From assembly GCA_965262875.1 (NCBI GenBank), contig OZ253569.1, forward strand, positions 3,100,001 to 3,164,000: a DNA stretch of 64,000 nucleotides, read 5' to 3'. The notes beneath the pieces were generated by a model that did no database searches, was not told the DNA's origin, and worked only from the letters and a program-made list of their open reading frames with translations. This DNA comes from JBALVT01 sp965262875. GTDB lineage: Bacteria; Pseudomonadota; Gammaproteobacteria; Pseudomonadales; Halieaceae. Shown piece after piece: positions 16,360 through 24,814 of this stretch. Made by a program: the position numbers and the translations under genes. Every line of letters begins with the position of its first letter. Position 1 is the first letter of the stretch.

Positions 16360-17919
16360 CTAGAGTTTAGAGTCTGGGGAGGAAGATTATCGCGCAAAGT
16401 GTGCGAAAAAACTTGACATAAAGCGGCAAAAAGTTTGCCGCGCCCTATACAGCTTTGCTTTTTAAAAGGTGTATAGGGCGCGGCCTTCAGAAAGAAATGA
16501 ATCGATTTCTTCTGGAGGCCGCTATGAACGCAACAGGATGTGCTCACATCCCCCGCGAACTGTGCTATTGGATAACATTTTTAAGCAAAGCGCTACCCCC
16601 AAGATCCGTAGGCACATTCATTGAACTATTGATCGGCGCTATGTTAACGCCCGCTGGCTTTGTCACCGAAACCTATTTGTTTCTAGACATGCAAAGGCAC
16701 TGGACGACGTATTACAAATGGCTTGAAGCCGGAAAGTGGTCCTGGTTGAAGCTGGCAAGACAGTTCGTCTGTCTGGTTCTTAGTGCCAAGAATGATCCCG
16801 TTCTATATTTAGCGATTGACGATACGGTGAGTCTACGAGCCTCGAAAAAAGCACCGGGCAGCCAGATACATCATCAGCACGGAAATAAGCCGAATTTAGC
16901 CGCCTATGTTCGTGGTCAATGCTGGGTTAGTTTAGCGGCTGTTTTCAGGCGCACACCGCTGGAGACGACGGCGATACCTCTATTGTTCCGACTGATACCC
17001 AGTGCAGGGAATACGGGCAAGCTGGTCGCAGCGACAGTGATCATGCGTGCTGTTTACCGTTTGTTTGAAGATAAAACGGTGAGGGTATTGGTCGATTGCT
17101 GGTATATGCGCAAACGATTTATCAACGCGATGACAGCGTACGGTTTTACCGTGATTGGCCAGGCGAGAATCGATACGCGGCTTTACGACGAACCCCCCGA
17201 ACGAAAACCGGGGCAACGCGGGCGGCCACGCAAGTATGGCGAAAAACACACACCCAAGCGAATTGCCCACTTTAAAAAGACGGAAGCACTACTGCGGCTG
17301 TACGGAAAAGAACAAAAGGTGAGATACCGTAGTCGGCTCGCCAAGGCAAGGTTCCTTGACGGTCAGTTAGTCAGAGCCGTTTGGTGCGAGCTAGACAGGG
17401 GTAAAGGTCAGTGGACCAAGACTCGATTATTTCTTTCAACCGATACGACTCTAACGAGCGAACAAGTGATTGAAGATTACGGACTGCGTTGGTCGATTGA
17501 GTCGATGTACTACCAGTTGAAACAATTGTGGGGGCTCAAAGAAGCCTGGCAGCAACGGCGCCAAACGCTGCATCGCTGGGTTCACTTGACGACTGTAGGT
17601 TACGGACTGCTTCATTTGTTGACGCTGGTATTGGGTGATAAAGCGGGCCCACTGGTGACGGATGCACCATGGCGCAAGCCGGATATTATTACAGCGGGAA
17701 GAATCAGGCTGGGTCTGACAAAACATTTTCGCCATGTTAACGTTCGAAGCTGGTGGAACGAAAGATGCAAAAAATTCCAAGCCCCTGGTGCGGTAGATTA
17801 TATACAAGATGGGTAACATTGCGTTGCAGCTTGTATTACACGCAGGTTTTGAGAGAACATTAAGGAAAAGGAGTCGGGATTGAAGCTTCCGACAACAGCT
17901 CTTTCGCTCTAAACTCTAG
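16360..17919 (+). mobile_element. IS4-family element, copy 3 (complete, 1560 bp)
   Basis: Complete ends; flanking 9-mers TTTATATAG and TTAAGATAT do not match. In direct orientation to copy 2 with 456 bp between them, a composite-like arrangement. The lack of duplication on both copies points to deletion by recombination rather than transposition as a unit. Confidence 0.93.
16524..17816 (+). CDS. IS4-family transposase (copy 3)
   Basis: Intact transposase with the IS4 YREK signature. It differs from copy 2 by His for Arg near the N-terminus (CA(H/R)IPREL). Start at the ATG following GGAGG. Confidence 0.9.
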   Translation: MNATGCAHIPRELCYWITFLSKALPPRSVGTFIELLIGAMLTPAGFVTETYLFLDMQRHWTTYYKWLEAGKWSWLKLARQFVCLVLSAKNDPVLYLAIDDTVSLRASKKAPGSQIHHQHGNKPNLAAYVRGQCWVSLAAVFRRTPLETTAIPLLFRLIPSAGNTGKLVAATVIMRAVYRLFEDKTVRVLVDCWYMRKRFINAMTAYGFTVIGQARIDTRLYDEPPERKPGQRGRPRKYGEKHTPKRIAHFKKTEALLRLYGKEQKVRYRSRLAKARFLDGQLVRAVWCELDRGKGQWTKTRLFLSTDTTLTSEQVIEDYGLRWSIESMYYQLKQLWGLKEAWQQRRQTLHRWVHLTTVGYGLLHLLTLVLGDKAGPLVTDAPWRKPDIITAGRIRLGLTKHFRHVNVRSWWNERCKKFQAPGAVDYIQDG

Positions 17920-18140
17920 TTAAGATATTGTAATGCGTAATAAGTGAAATCTAAATTAGCTTTTTTGGAATTAACTTCTAACCCAATAATGCTATCAGGA
18001 AAGCAGGCATCAAATTTTAAAATAGCAGTTTCTGCTATGTTTGCTGCAATAGTTATACAAATAGTTCCTTTTCTCCACAATTTACTCTGAGCTAAACCGA
18101 CTTCACTATATGTTTGCGAGTATTTTGTTATAAACTTATT
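17920..18140 (-). pseudogene. hsdS: Type I restriction specificity subunit HsdS, fragment
   Basis: The minus strand is open throughout and reads VGLAQSKLWRKGTICITIAA, NIAETAILKFDACFPDSIIG and DFTYYALQYL. The run LAQSKLW-x-KGT-x-CITIAANIAETAIL...FPDSI is a hallmark of the target-recognition domain of type I HsdS proteins, which direct DNA methylation and cleavage. Both ends are cut, by IS4 copy 3 on the left and IS66 copy 3 on the right. No hsdM or hsdR is seen in the window. Confidence 0.75.
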
Positions 18141-18212
18141 GTAAGCGCACTTAAATCGACCCTATTGATTTTGTCTGCGAGCCGCTAGACAGTAGATCGC
18201 TTTACTTCGCCG

Positions 18213-19820
18213 TTACTCTTCGATTTCCATGTTCCAGGGCAGTAATGCTTCAAGCTTCTCCACCGTATCTGCCGCCGCAATGTGCGCCAGCACATGCTGG
18301 AGGTAAGCATAAGGTTCCAGGCCGTTCGCCTTTGCCGATTCCACTAAACTATAACAGGTTGCACTGGCTCGGGCCCCGCGGGAGGTATCTGCGAATAGCC
18401 AGGCGCGCCGACCAACCGCAAAGGGCCTGATCGCATTCTCAGCCAGCGCATTGCTGATATTCAACTGGCCGTCCTCGCAATAGCCAATCAGGTACTCCCA
18501 TTGGTTCAGTGTGTACGTTATGGCCTTGTGGGTCAGGCTATCTTTGGGCACCCGGCTGACGTTCTTCTCCAGCCATGGCTTCAGGTCCTCGAGAATCGGC
18601 ACGCTGAGTGACTGCCTTGCCTGTTTTTTCTTGTCGTGCTCCAGATCCTTGATCGATTTCTCTATCGCATACAGCCTTCGTATTTTACTGAGTGCAACGT
18701 CAGCCTTGGTGGGTTGCCCCACTTTCTTTTTGGTGCTCCTGGTTTCCGCCGCCCGGCTGGCTTCAACGAACTTGCGCCGGGCATGGTCAAAGCATCCAAT
18801 TCGGGTAATGCCCGCTATCCGGCACACCTTGCTGTAACCGGAATAGCCGTCGGCCTGCAACACACCACCAAAGCCATCCAGCAGGCGCTCCGCCACCGCG
18901 CCAGCACGTGAGGGGTCGTATTCGAACAGCACTGATTGTTTATCCGGTGGGCCACCGCGTATCACCCACATCCATTTATCCGATTGGGCCGTTTTGCCCG
19001 TTTCCTTCAAGACTTGTATGCGCGTCTCATCCGCCTGCAGGTAATTCCCCTCAAGCTGAACCTCCCGGATCAAGTTGATCAAGGGCTGGAATACATCCTG
19101 AAGCCGTACAATCCAGTGGGCCATGTTGGAGCGGCTGATATCACCGCCGTAACGCTTGAGCATCCCCTCCAGGCGGTATAGCGGCAGTCCATCGGCGTAT
19201 TTGGAGGCAATGATGTAGGCCAGCAATGCAGGACTGGCAAAGCATTTCCCCAGCGGATGAGCGGGGCGCTGTGCGGCGACAATGACGTCTTCACCATGGT
19301 TATTGAACACCGCCTTTTCCTGCCAGTACTCCAGCACCTTGACCTGGGCGGGAATAAACTCCAGCTCTTCCTTGATCTTGGTGAAGAATGTTTTGGTGGC
19401 CCCATCCTTTTCCTCATCTGAAAGTGTGAGGTGTATCTGCACCCGTTGCAGCTTGTCGCTAAACCCGCGCTTTCTTTTCTTCTTTTGAGGCCGAACCCGG
19501 TCTTCTTCAGGCAGTTGCTCTTCGAGCTCACTCAGGGCGACTTCGATTTCAACCTCATCGAACAAATCAGACTGAAACGCCAGTTTCTCACTACTGGCTC
19601 CGAATTTCTGTACCGTGGCCAGGCGCAAGTATTCTTCGAGCAGGACAATGCGTTTACCCTGTTCAAGGATGATGTGGTTTTTGTCGCCGAGGTGTTTCTG
19701 GTGAACCTCGTTTTTTTCTTCGAGAATCTGGTCTTTTACGGCGAGGGCAACAAGTAATTCAGCGACGGATAAGTTCTCGTAACACCCTTGTTTTTGTTGC
19801 TTTTTTATCGCCGATTGCAT
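18213..19820 (-). CDS. tnpC: IS66 transposase TnpC (copy 3)
   Basis: About 535 residues from MQSAIKKQQK; an in-frame ATG 51 bases upstream would add 17 residues. DDE segments QADETRIQVL, LQADGYSGYSKV and NALAENAIRPF are complete. One difference from other copies is KKK for QKK in RST(K/Q)KKVGQPT. Intact. Confidence 0.9.
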   Translation of the reverse strand: MQSAIKKQQKQGCYENLSVAELLVALAVKDQILEEKNEVHQKHLGDKNHIILEQGKRIVLLEEYLRLATVQKFGASSEKLAFQSDLFDEVEIEVALSELEEQLPEEDRVRPQKKKRKRGFSDKLQRVQIHLTLSDEEKDGATKTFFTKIKEELEFIPAQVKVLEYWQEKAVFNNHGEDVIVAAQRPAHPLGKCFASPALLAYIIASKYADGLPLYRLEGMLKRYGGDISRSNMAHWIVRLQDVFQPLINLIREVQLEGNYLQADETRIQVLKETGKTAQSDKWMWVIRGGPPDKQSVLFEYDPSRAGAVAERLLDGFGGVLQADGYSGYSKVCRIAGITRIGCFDHARRKFVEASRAAETRSTKKKVGQPTKADVALSKIRRLYAIEKSIKDLEHDKKKQARQSLSVPILEDLKPWLEKNVSRVPKDSLTHKAITYTLNQWEYLIGYCEDGQLNISNALAENAIRPFAVGRRAWLFADTSRGARASATCYSLVESAKANGLEPYAYLQHVLAHIAAADTVEKLEALLPWNMEIEE

Positions 19821-19854
19821 GGCGTAATTATAACATTCATGGCGACAAAAAGCT

Positions 19855-20223
19855 TTAAAATACAGACTCATAATGCAATTTTTTGTGGCCTGTCATCAGG
19901 GAGATATCGTAGCCGTCCAGCAACCAATTGATCTGCTGGCCGGTGAGGGAAATCACGTCGTCGTCAGGGTGCGGCCACCGGAACTTCTCTTCCGCCAGTG
20001 ATTTGTAGTACAACACAAACCCATTGTCCTCCCAGTACAAACATTTTATTTTGTTGCGCTGGCGATTAGTGAAGGCATAGAGGGCACCCTCAAAGGGGTT
20101 ACGACCCAGTTCTCGCTCCACAATGGCGCTAAGGCCATTGACCGATTTTCTAAAATCTACGGAGTCCCGGTACAGATAAATCTGTGGCATGTCATTGGCC
20201 GGGCGGAAGTAGCGCGCCGTCAC
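19855..20223 (-). CDS. tnpB: IS66 accessory protein TnpB (copy 3)
   Basis: 122 residues, IS66 Orf2 family, GTG start overlapping the tnpA stop by the GTGA arrangement. Required together with TnpA for transposition in studied IS66 elements. Intact. Confidence 0.9.
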   Translation of the reverse strand: MTARYFRPANDMPQIYLYRDSVDFRKSVNGLSAIVERELGRNPFEGALYAFTNRQRNKIKCLYWEDNGFVLYYKSLAEEKFRWPHPDDDVISLTGQQINWLLDGYDISLMTGHKKLHYESVF

Positions 20224-20540
20224 AATTGATCCAGTAGCTGCCGCACCACCAACAGGTTTTCGGCACAGATACCTCGCACAATGAATCCGTTGGGCAGTGA
20301 CAAGGTTAGCCCCCGATCGGCGTCAGGTCTGACACTCACTGCGGCAAAGCCACCTTGGTCTTGTTTTATAGAAGACACACGGATGGTATCGTCAAACTTC
20401 CGACGCCAGTACACAAAGCGATGGTAAGTCAGGTGATTGTGTTTGCAAAACCGGGTCTGAGACAAGCCCGACAGTTTCCAGGTTTGTATTTGCTGCTTCC
20501 AGTCAATACCTTGTGGCTGGGGCTGAGTGATATCGTTCAT
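20220..20540 (-). CDS. tnpA: IS66 accessory protein TnpA (copy 3)
   Basis: 106 residues with an N-terminal HTH (LSGLSQTRFCKHNHL). ATG preceded by CAGGAG. First gene of the three-gene operon. Confidence 0.88.
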   Translation of the reverse strand: MNDITQPQPQGIDWKQQIQTWKLSGLSQTRFCKHNHLTYHRFVYWRRKFDDTIRVSSIKQDQGGFAAVSVRPDADRGLTLSLPNGFIVRGICAENLLVVRQLLDQL

Positions 20541-20621
20541 GATTTGCTCCTGTGTGGTTATCAGGAGAAAGTCTGGCGGGAACTCTTACAAAAAAATAGG
20601 TGCTGATTTAGGGGCGCTTAC

Positions 20622-21023
20622 GAACTGACTGCTCTGCAGAAAATCACTGCGCAAAAAGGGACCGCAGACCGCGCCACAGTGATGGCAGCGCACGGTGGCG
20701 TCAGTTTTACCCGGCATATCGGCCCTTTTGATCTCATCAGGCACGGTTTGCAGTAGATCACGGAGTATTATTGCCAGAGAACGGTGATGCGTTACTTTTT
20801 GTTGTTGCCGTTCTCGATAACGCTGTTGGCGAGCGGCATTATTCATGCGACCCGGGCGAGTGGCCTGGTACTTCGCTCTGGCTCGTTTAATGGATTCCTT
20901 TCTGGCTTCCTGGCTGCAACCATCGGTGCAATACCGCTGGCCGCGATCACAGTGGGTACAGACGATGACCTGGGCGTAGCAGCGACAACAGTGGTAGAGA
21001 CGGCTGGATGATGGCATCGACAC
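20622..21023 (-). pseudogene. IS21 passenger zinc-finger-like protein, C-terminus cut
   Basis: Same protein as at 43401-43826, with Cys pairs CCRC, CTHC and CHHC. Its last codons are replaced by IS66 sequence, so the ORF ends at 20586 with foreign residues. Confidence 0.75.
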
Positions 21024-21311
21024 AAAGGTCGATGAGGGCTGGATTTATTCCCATTATGTGCAACACTTAACGGGTCGTGCACCTGCACGGTTTTTTTGGG
21101 TATGGCGCCAGCGTTGACCGTCAAATCTGTGGTGGCGTCATACCGTTCTCAGCGACACTTATTCTTATAGTCCCTACGCTTGAATCGTGCCTGCTTATTG
21201 GTCGCTCTTGAGTGTGACTGGGCCGCAGTTCTACCGCGCCGATTCTAATACGCCGAGATCCGTCTATTTCAAAATTCGGCAAATAGCTGCGGTTTTGGAG
21301 TGGCGTCTACA
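20622..21311 (-). mobile_element. IS21-family left-end fragment
   Basis: Identical in plan to the first about 690 bp of the complete IS21 element at 43112, inverted. The terminal TGTAGACGCCACTCC reads on the minus strand at 21311. The fragment stops where IS66 copy 3 begins, inside the passenger ORF; istA and istB are absent. Confidence 0.88.
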
Positions 21312-21503
21312 CCAGGCGGAGAGTTGATTGCTGTAGAGTTTCTCACGGCGTAACAGGGCACCCAGTTCACCGTGCTTACAGGCGTCAGCTTCGGCCATCA
21401 TGCGTAGCTTATACTCCGGCTTGAACTGGCGACGCGTGCGTTTCTCCAGTGCGGGCTCTGGTGTGACTTGTGTATTGAGTGGATCTGAGTGTGGTTTTGG
21501 CAT
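21312..21503 (-). pseudogene. IS3-family OrfA (HTH) N-terminal fragment
   Basis: RRQFKPEYKLRMMAEADACK and GALLRREKLYSNQLSAW are the helix-turn-helix of IS3-type OrfA proteins. Truncated by the IS21 end at 21311. Upstream, 21504-21581 contains a likely IS3 terminal region ending TGTGTCAACCTGATCCC on the minus strand. Confidence 0.75.
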
Positions 21504-21581
21504 TGTGTGGTTCCTGCATCCATAGCCCTGAAATCTATGTTATCCCAAACAGGGAGTGTATGGGATCAGGTTGACACACAG

Positions 21582-21654
21582 GGCCTTGCCCGCTGATGGC
21601 CTGCCCTGACTGGATCGCTTTTAGAGCTTTATCAAAATCGAATAGTTCTGTCAT
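21582..21654 (-). pseudogene. IS256-family transposase, first codons only
   Basis: The minus strand from 21654 reads MTELFDFDKALKAIQSGQA, the usual start of IS256-type (mutator) transposases. It is cut after about 24 codons by the IS3 end. The upstream end sequence continues to about 21716. The 60 bases 21717-21774 show nothing. Confidence 0.7.
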
Positions 21655-21774
21655 AATCAATTCTCCTTACAGCATTATGCTGAAAATTAAAGAATTGACA
21701 CAAAATTCCTAACATCCCCAAAAGTCGCGCCCGTAGGGTGCCTATCTTGTTAAGATTTTTTCAATGGGCCGCTT

Positions 21775-22062
21775 TCAACTGGAAACGGATTTATGAAGAA
21801 TTGACCCTATAAGTGTTTGGTAGGGCACTCCCTCCTGTATAGCCCGTGATTTAAGACGTGCTATATCCCGCTTAGGAAGCCGTAAAGTGATTTTTGTACG
21901 TTCTGCATTAATCGTAGAACGAGCCATTTCTTGAAGCTCGACTTTGCGCTCAGCAGTTAATAGGCTTTCCCCTATATCGTATTCCCCACCTTCTATGGCT
22001 TCGATAAGCTCCTTTTCCTCATCATCGAGATATGCGCCGACAGTTGGTATATTTTTTTGCAT
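21775..22062 (-). CDS. Antitoxin of BrnA/CopG type
   Basis: 95 residues. The C-terminal half has a ribbon-helix-helix look (KITLRLPKRDIARLKSRAIQ, EGVPYQTLIGSILHKSV), as in BrnA-like antitoxins that bind their own promoter. It follows the toxin gene by 6 bases on the same strand, the toxin-first order of BrnT/BrnA pairs. The acidic N-terminus probably contacts the toxin. Intact. Confidence 0.75.
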   Translation of the reverse strand: MQKNIPTVGAYLDDEEKELIEAIEGGEYDIGESLLTAERKVELQEMARSTINAERTKITLRLPKRDIARLKSRAIQEGVPYQTLIGSILHKSVSS

Positions 22063-22068
22063 TGCGGC

Positions 22069-22335
22069 CTACTTAAGATATAATTTTGTGTATTTCCGTG
22101 AGGGAAACACCGTTTTTAGATATACACCTTCATCATCCTCAATATACGGGACAACGTAGGCATAACCCTCTATGTCGAGAATAAAGATACTTTGCCCATT
22201 TCTGGACGGATTCTCGATATTGGCGAGGGTATCCCCGCTCTCAATTGCAACAAGACAACGCTCAAAAGTAATGTTCCTGTTTGGGTTTGCTGCGAGCGTC
22301 CTTGCTTTCATCTTACTCCATAGTATTAGCTTCAT
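22069..22335 (-). CDS. BrnT-like toxin
   Basis: 88 residues: ITFERCLVAIESGDTLANIE, FILDIEGYAYVVPYIE and LKTVFPSRKYTKLYL. This pattern (F-x2-AI-x-G, IDGYAY-VPF-E, KTI-PSRK) is typical of small RelE-like toxins of the BrnT/DUF4258 type, which inhibit growth through RNA cleavage. The exact family call is uncertain. Intact next to its antitoxin, so the pair may still help keep the region. Confidence 0.7.
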   Translation of the reverse strand: MKLILWSKMKARTLAANPNRNITFERCLVAIESGDTLANIENPSRNGQSIFILDIEGYAYVVPYIEDDEGVYLKTVFPSRKYTKLYLK

Positions 22336-22341
22336 GGACGC

Positions 22342-22369
22342 ATTGTATGTATAAAGTATGGCATGTCAA
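22342..22369 (-). promoter_or_regulatory. Likely promoter of the BrnT/BrnA-like pair
   Basis: On the minus strand, TTGACA (22369-22364), a 16-base spacer and TACAAT (22347-22342), close to the sigma-70 consensus. The toxin ATG begins only 6 bases after the -10 box, which would make the transcript almost leaderless. Confidence 0.5.
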
Positions 22370-22394
22370 AAGATTTTTCAAACTTTTGTATCTT

Positions 22395-22613
22395 CCCAAA
22401 TCCCCGGATAGAGTCCCGCCAGCGCTCCAAGGGCCTCTGAATCCCTCTTTCAAGTCTTTTGGTTGGCCTCCACAGCGGATAGGGCAGAGAGGTTTAATCA
22501 AAAACCGTTGCTCTGCGCATTGTCAGCGCTCAAGGGGGCATTTTGGACGGACCTATCCTGCATAAGCCGTCATTCTTGTTCGATATTGGGTTAAATGGGC
22601 GGCGACTCAAATC
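22395..22613 (-). mobile_element. IS1380 end fragment
   Basis: Matches the 3' non-coding end of the complete IS1380 at 42380-42600 in inverted orientation, including the terminal CCCAAATCCCCGGATAGAG. No transposase codons remain. Confidence 0.8.
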
Positions 22614-22758
22614 TAAACTCTATTCGCCGCTGGTTGCTCAGGGCCTTGCTGTAATTCTTCATGACGTGGAAACGGTCAAACACAATGTCGGCATTGGGTA
22701 AGCAATCACGGACTGACTTCTGATAGGATGGTCCCATGTCCATCGCGACAGCCTCTAT
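22614..22758 (-). pseudogene. ISL3 type 2-like transposase fragment
   Basis: The minus strand reads AVAMDMGPSYQKSVRDCLP, NADIVFDRFHVMKNYSKALS and NQRR, the region around the second catalytic Asp. It is almost identical to 50289-50425. Cut on both sides. Confidence 0.8.
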
Positions 22759-22781
22759 GATTGCCGGTGGCCAACTGCGTT

Positions 22782-23036
22782 TCAGGCCACGGCGCGGGCA
22801 ACGATGGCTTCTTTGAGGCCCATTACCAGCCCTTCCACCCCCGCCATACGCTCGTTCAGACCGTGCCGGGCTTCGCTCAGGTTCTCTATTTTGTCAGTCA
22901 GTTTCTCATCCAGGGTCTTGATGTCCCCGCGTACATCCTTGATTTTCCCACGCAGGTTTTGAAACATTACCCCCAGCGCGATGAGAATGGTGGCCGTCAT
23001 GCCCAGCATGGTTAAGATTTCAGGTGTCATTGTCAT
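22782..23036 (-). CDS. Small membrane-anchored coiled-coil protein (second member)
   Basis: 84 residues: a hydrophobic N-terminal segment (LTMLGMTATILIALGVMF), then a coiled coil, then RHGLNERMAGVEGLVMGLKE and AIVARAVA. The C-terminal 33 residues are nearly identical to the protein at 1457-1783, while the middle is shorter, so the coiled coil varies in length between members. Start at ATG 23036; a second ATG follows 6 bases later. GGAG precedes. Function unknown. Confidence 0.7.
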   Translation of the reverse strand: MTMTPEILTMLGMTATILIALGVMFQNLRGKIKDVRGDIKTLDEKLTDKIENLSEARHGLNERMAGVEGLVMGLKEAIVARAVA

Positions 23037-23062
23037 TGTGGTTCTCCTTAAAACTAGTGTAG

Positions 23063-23314
23063 TTAGTTAAAAAGCGCAGCGCAATGCGCCTGCGCCAGAT
23101 TCGCTGGCGAAGTGAGGGGAGGCAAACGGAACAGGGTCGTCACCGGAAGCCGCAGACTGGATATGCCTTTGCGGGAGGTAACAGTCAGATACATGGCATA
23201 AACCCACTTATGCAAAGGCACATGTGATCGCTCATAGTCGACACGACTTTCCATTATTTTTTCCCTGCGCGCGGATTTCGCAATTAAAGGAGTGCACCGC
23301 AATGTGTGGGGCAT
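23063..23314 (-). pseudogene. IS1595-family transposase fragment
   Basis: PLHKWVYAMYLTVTSRKGIS is the conserved stretch after the zinc-binding region of IS1595 transposases. The DDE core is missing; downstream residues do not fit the family. Confidence 0.6.
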
Positions 23315-23416
23315 TTTAGATCGACATCGCTACGCTGGCCGAAAATATCCTATGATTACAGTCGTTTACAAACAGCCCCGATCGAAGTACGGATGGTTGC
23401 CCCACACATTGCGGTG
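23295..23416. repeat. 122-bp segment with 20-bp inverted ends at the CRISPR trailer
   Basis: GCACCGCAATGTGTGGGGCA at about 23295-23314 is repeated inverted at 23397-23416. The right arm runs directly into the degenerate terminal CRISPR repeat. The size and inverted ends resemble a MITE, but the left arm also lies in the IS1595-like ORF, so it may be an inverted duplication of that end. Confidence 0.6.
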
Positions 23417-24479
23417 CTCTCCCCCACTCGCGTGGGGAAGACGGCCAGCGTGCTCAACGGTCCGCAGTGTATCAAGAAACACCCCCACTCGCGTGGGGAA
23501 GACGTTTGATGTGCGCGGCGGTAGCTTCTTCAAGTGGAAACACCCCCACTCGCGTGGGGAAGACCAGCGGTGTGGCAGTGCATGCCGCGCTTGTGTGGAA
23601 ACACCCCCACTCGCGTGGGGAAGACCGTACTTACGCTTGCAGTCTCGATAGTCTAGCGGAAACACCCCCATTCGCGTGGGGAAGACCAACTGGCAGGGCG
23701 CACAAATTCCGCTGATTTGGAAACACCCCCACTCGCGTGGGGAAGACCGCTCGCAGGCGTAGACGATAGACCCTGCAAAAGAAACACCCCCACTCGCGTG
23801 GGGAAGACTGAGTATCTCGGGCATCATCAGCCTCGAAACAAGAAACACCCCCACTCGCGTGGGGAAGACGCTTTTCCCATCAACGTTTCAGCGACCAAAA
23901 AAGAAACACCCCCACTCGCGTGGGGAAGACTGAGTCAGATAGTAGATCTTTGCACGTGTGAGAGAAACACCCCCACTCGCGTGGGGAAGACCTCCTGTAC
24001 CTCCGCAAAATGCTCTTACTGCAAGAAACACCCCCACTCGCGTGGGGAAGACTGTCTGATCGGGATAAATCTTTGTAATCTTTCAGAAACACCCCCACTC
24101 GCGTGGGGAAGACCACCCCGCAACGCAATGTACAGTGCCGCACTTGGAAACACCCCCACTCGCGTGGGGAAGACAACGGAGCTGGCCCGCGAGCTCGATG
24201 TAGGCAAGAAACACCCCCACTCGCGTGGGGAAGACTTGATACGGCCTGCGCGGCCGCTGGGTATCCTAGAAACACCCCCACTCGCGTGGGGAAGACCGGA
24301 TTGAATTACTAGTCGCTTTAACCCAAAAAGAAACACCCCCACTCGCGTGGGGAAGACGTCAACAGCCAAAACGCAGTTGCGCCACACAAAGAAACACCCC
24401 CACTCGCGTGGGGAAGACCAAACCAATTGTACCAATCTCGATCGTCTCGAAGAAACACCCCCACTCGCGTGGGGAAGAC
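23415..24479 (-). CRISPR. Type I-E CRISPR array, 18 repeats and 17 spacers
   Basis: 28-bp repeats every 61 bp with 33-bp spacers, beginning at 23415, 23476, 23537 and so on to 24452. On the transcribed minus strand the repeat starts GTCTTCCCCACGCGAGTGGG, a type I-E repeat with a stem CCCCACGCGAGTGGGG. The repeat farthest from cas2 (23415-23442) is degenerate over 6 bases and the fifth (23659-23686) has one C-to-T change; the rest are identical. All spacers differ. I saw no spacer match inside the window by eye. Confidence 0.98.
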
Positions 24480-24526
24480 ACCAACTTATTGTTAAGAAAC
24501 TCAGCTCATAGCACAAGATGAGCGAT
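24480..24526 (-). promoter_or_regulatory. CRISPR leader (very short, between cas2 and first repeat)
   Basis: AT-rich 47 bases between the cas2 stop and the leader-side repeat. In type I-E loci new spacers are added at this end. A promoter must lie here or inside the end of cas2; no clear -35/-10 pair is seen. Confidence 0.55.
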
Positions 24527-24814
24527 TTATACTACGCGTAGGGCCTCAACTACCAACTGTAACCCAGACAGTTCAATGAGATTTTTTTTCGTTGGTCCGA
24601 TCGCTTTTATTTCATATCCAGATGGATAGGGCAGAGATCGGAACATGATTATTCCAGACTCTGGTGGGCAATGTGTATACAGGTAATCAATAACAGTTAC
24701 CGCCACCGAGTCCTTTACCCCCGAAACAAAAACATTGGGTTTTGGCTCCACGAACCAAAGCTTCATACGCCCCCGTACGGCAGGCGGCAGGTCATTTGCG
24801 ATGACTACGAGCAC
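24527..24814 (-). CDS. cas2: CRISPR adaptation protein Cas2e
   Basis: 95 residues; LPPAVRGRMKLWFVEPKPNV and FVSGVKDSVA are characteristic of the I-E form of Cas2. With Cas1 it forms the integrase complex that inserts spacers. It overlaps the end of cas1 by 23 bases on the same strand. Intact. Confidence 0.95.
   Translation of the reverse strand: MLVVIANDLPPAVRGRMKLWFVEPKPNVFVSGVKDSVAVTVIDYLYTHCPPESGIIMFRSLPYPSGYEIKAIGPTKKNLIELSGLQLVVEALRVV

Larger units (their letters stand above)
18141..20621 (-). mobile_element. IS66-family element, copy 3 (complete, 2481 bp)
   Basis: Both terminal repeats are present (GTAAGCGCACTT on the left, inverse of GTAAGCGCCCCT on the right), with tnpA, tnpB and tnpC all intact. 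The flanks AACTTATT and GAACTGAC do not match. The left flank is hsdS and the right flank is IS21, so this copy marks a recombination joint. Confidence 0.95.

Noticed and set aside
16360..16547. N-terminal extension of the AAA ATPase reading into IS4
   Set aside because: These residues are the inverse of IS4 end sequence; the native gene is cut at 16359.
14344..17919. Composite transposon formed by IS4 copies 2 and 3
   Set aside because: No common target duplication at the outer ends, and the DNA between holds only a truncated gene.
23292..24516. Long open frames on both strands across the CRISPR array
   Set aside because: Periodic HPHSRGED and SSPREWGCF peptides come from the 28-bp repeats; no gene.
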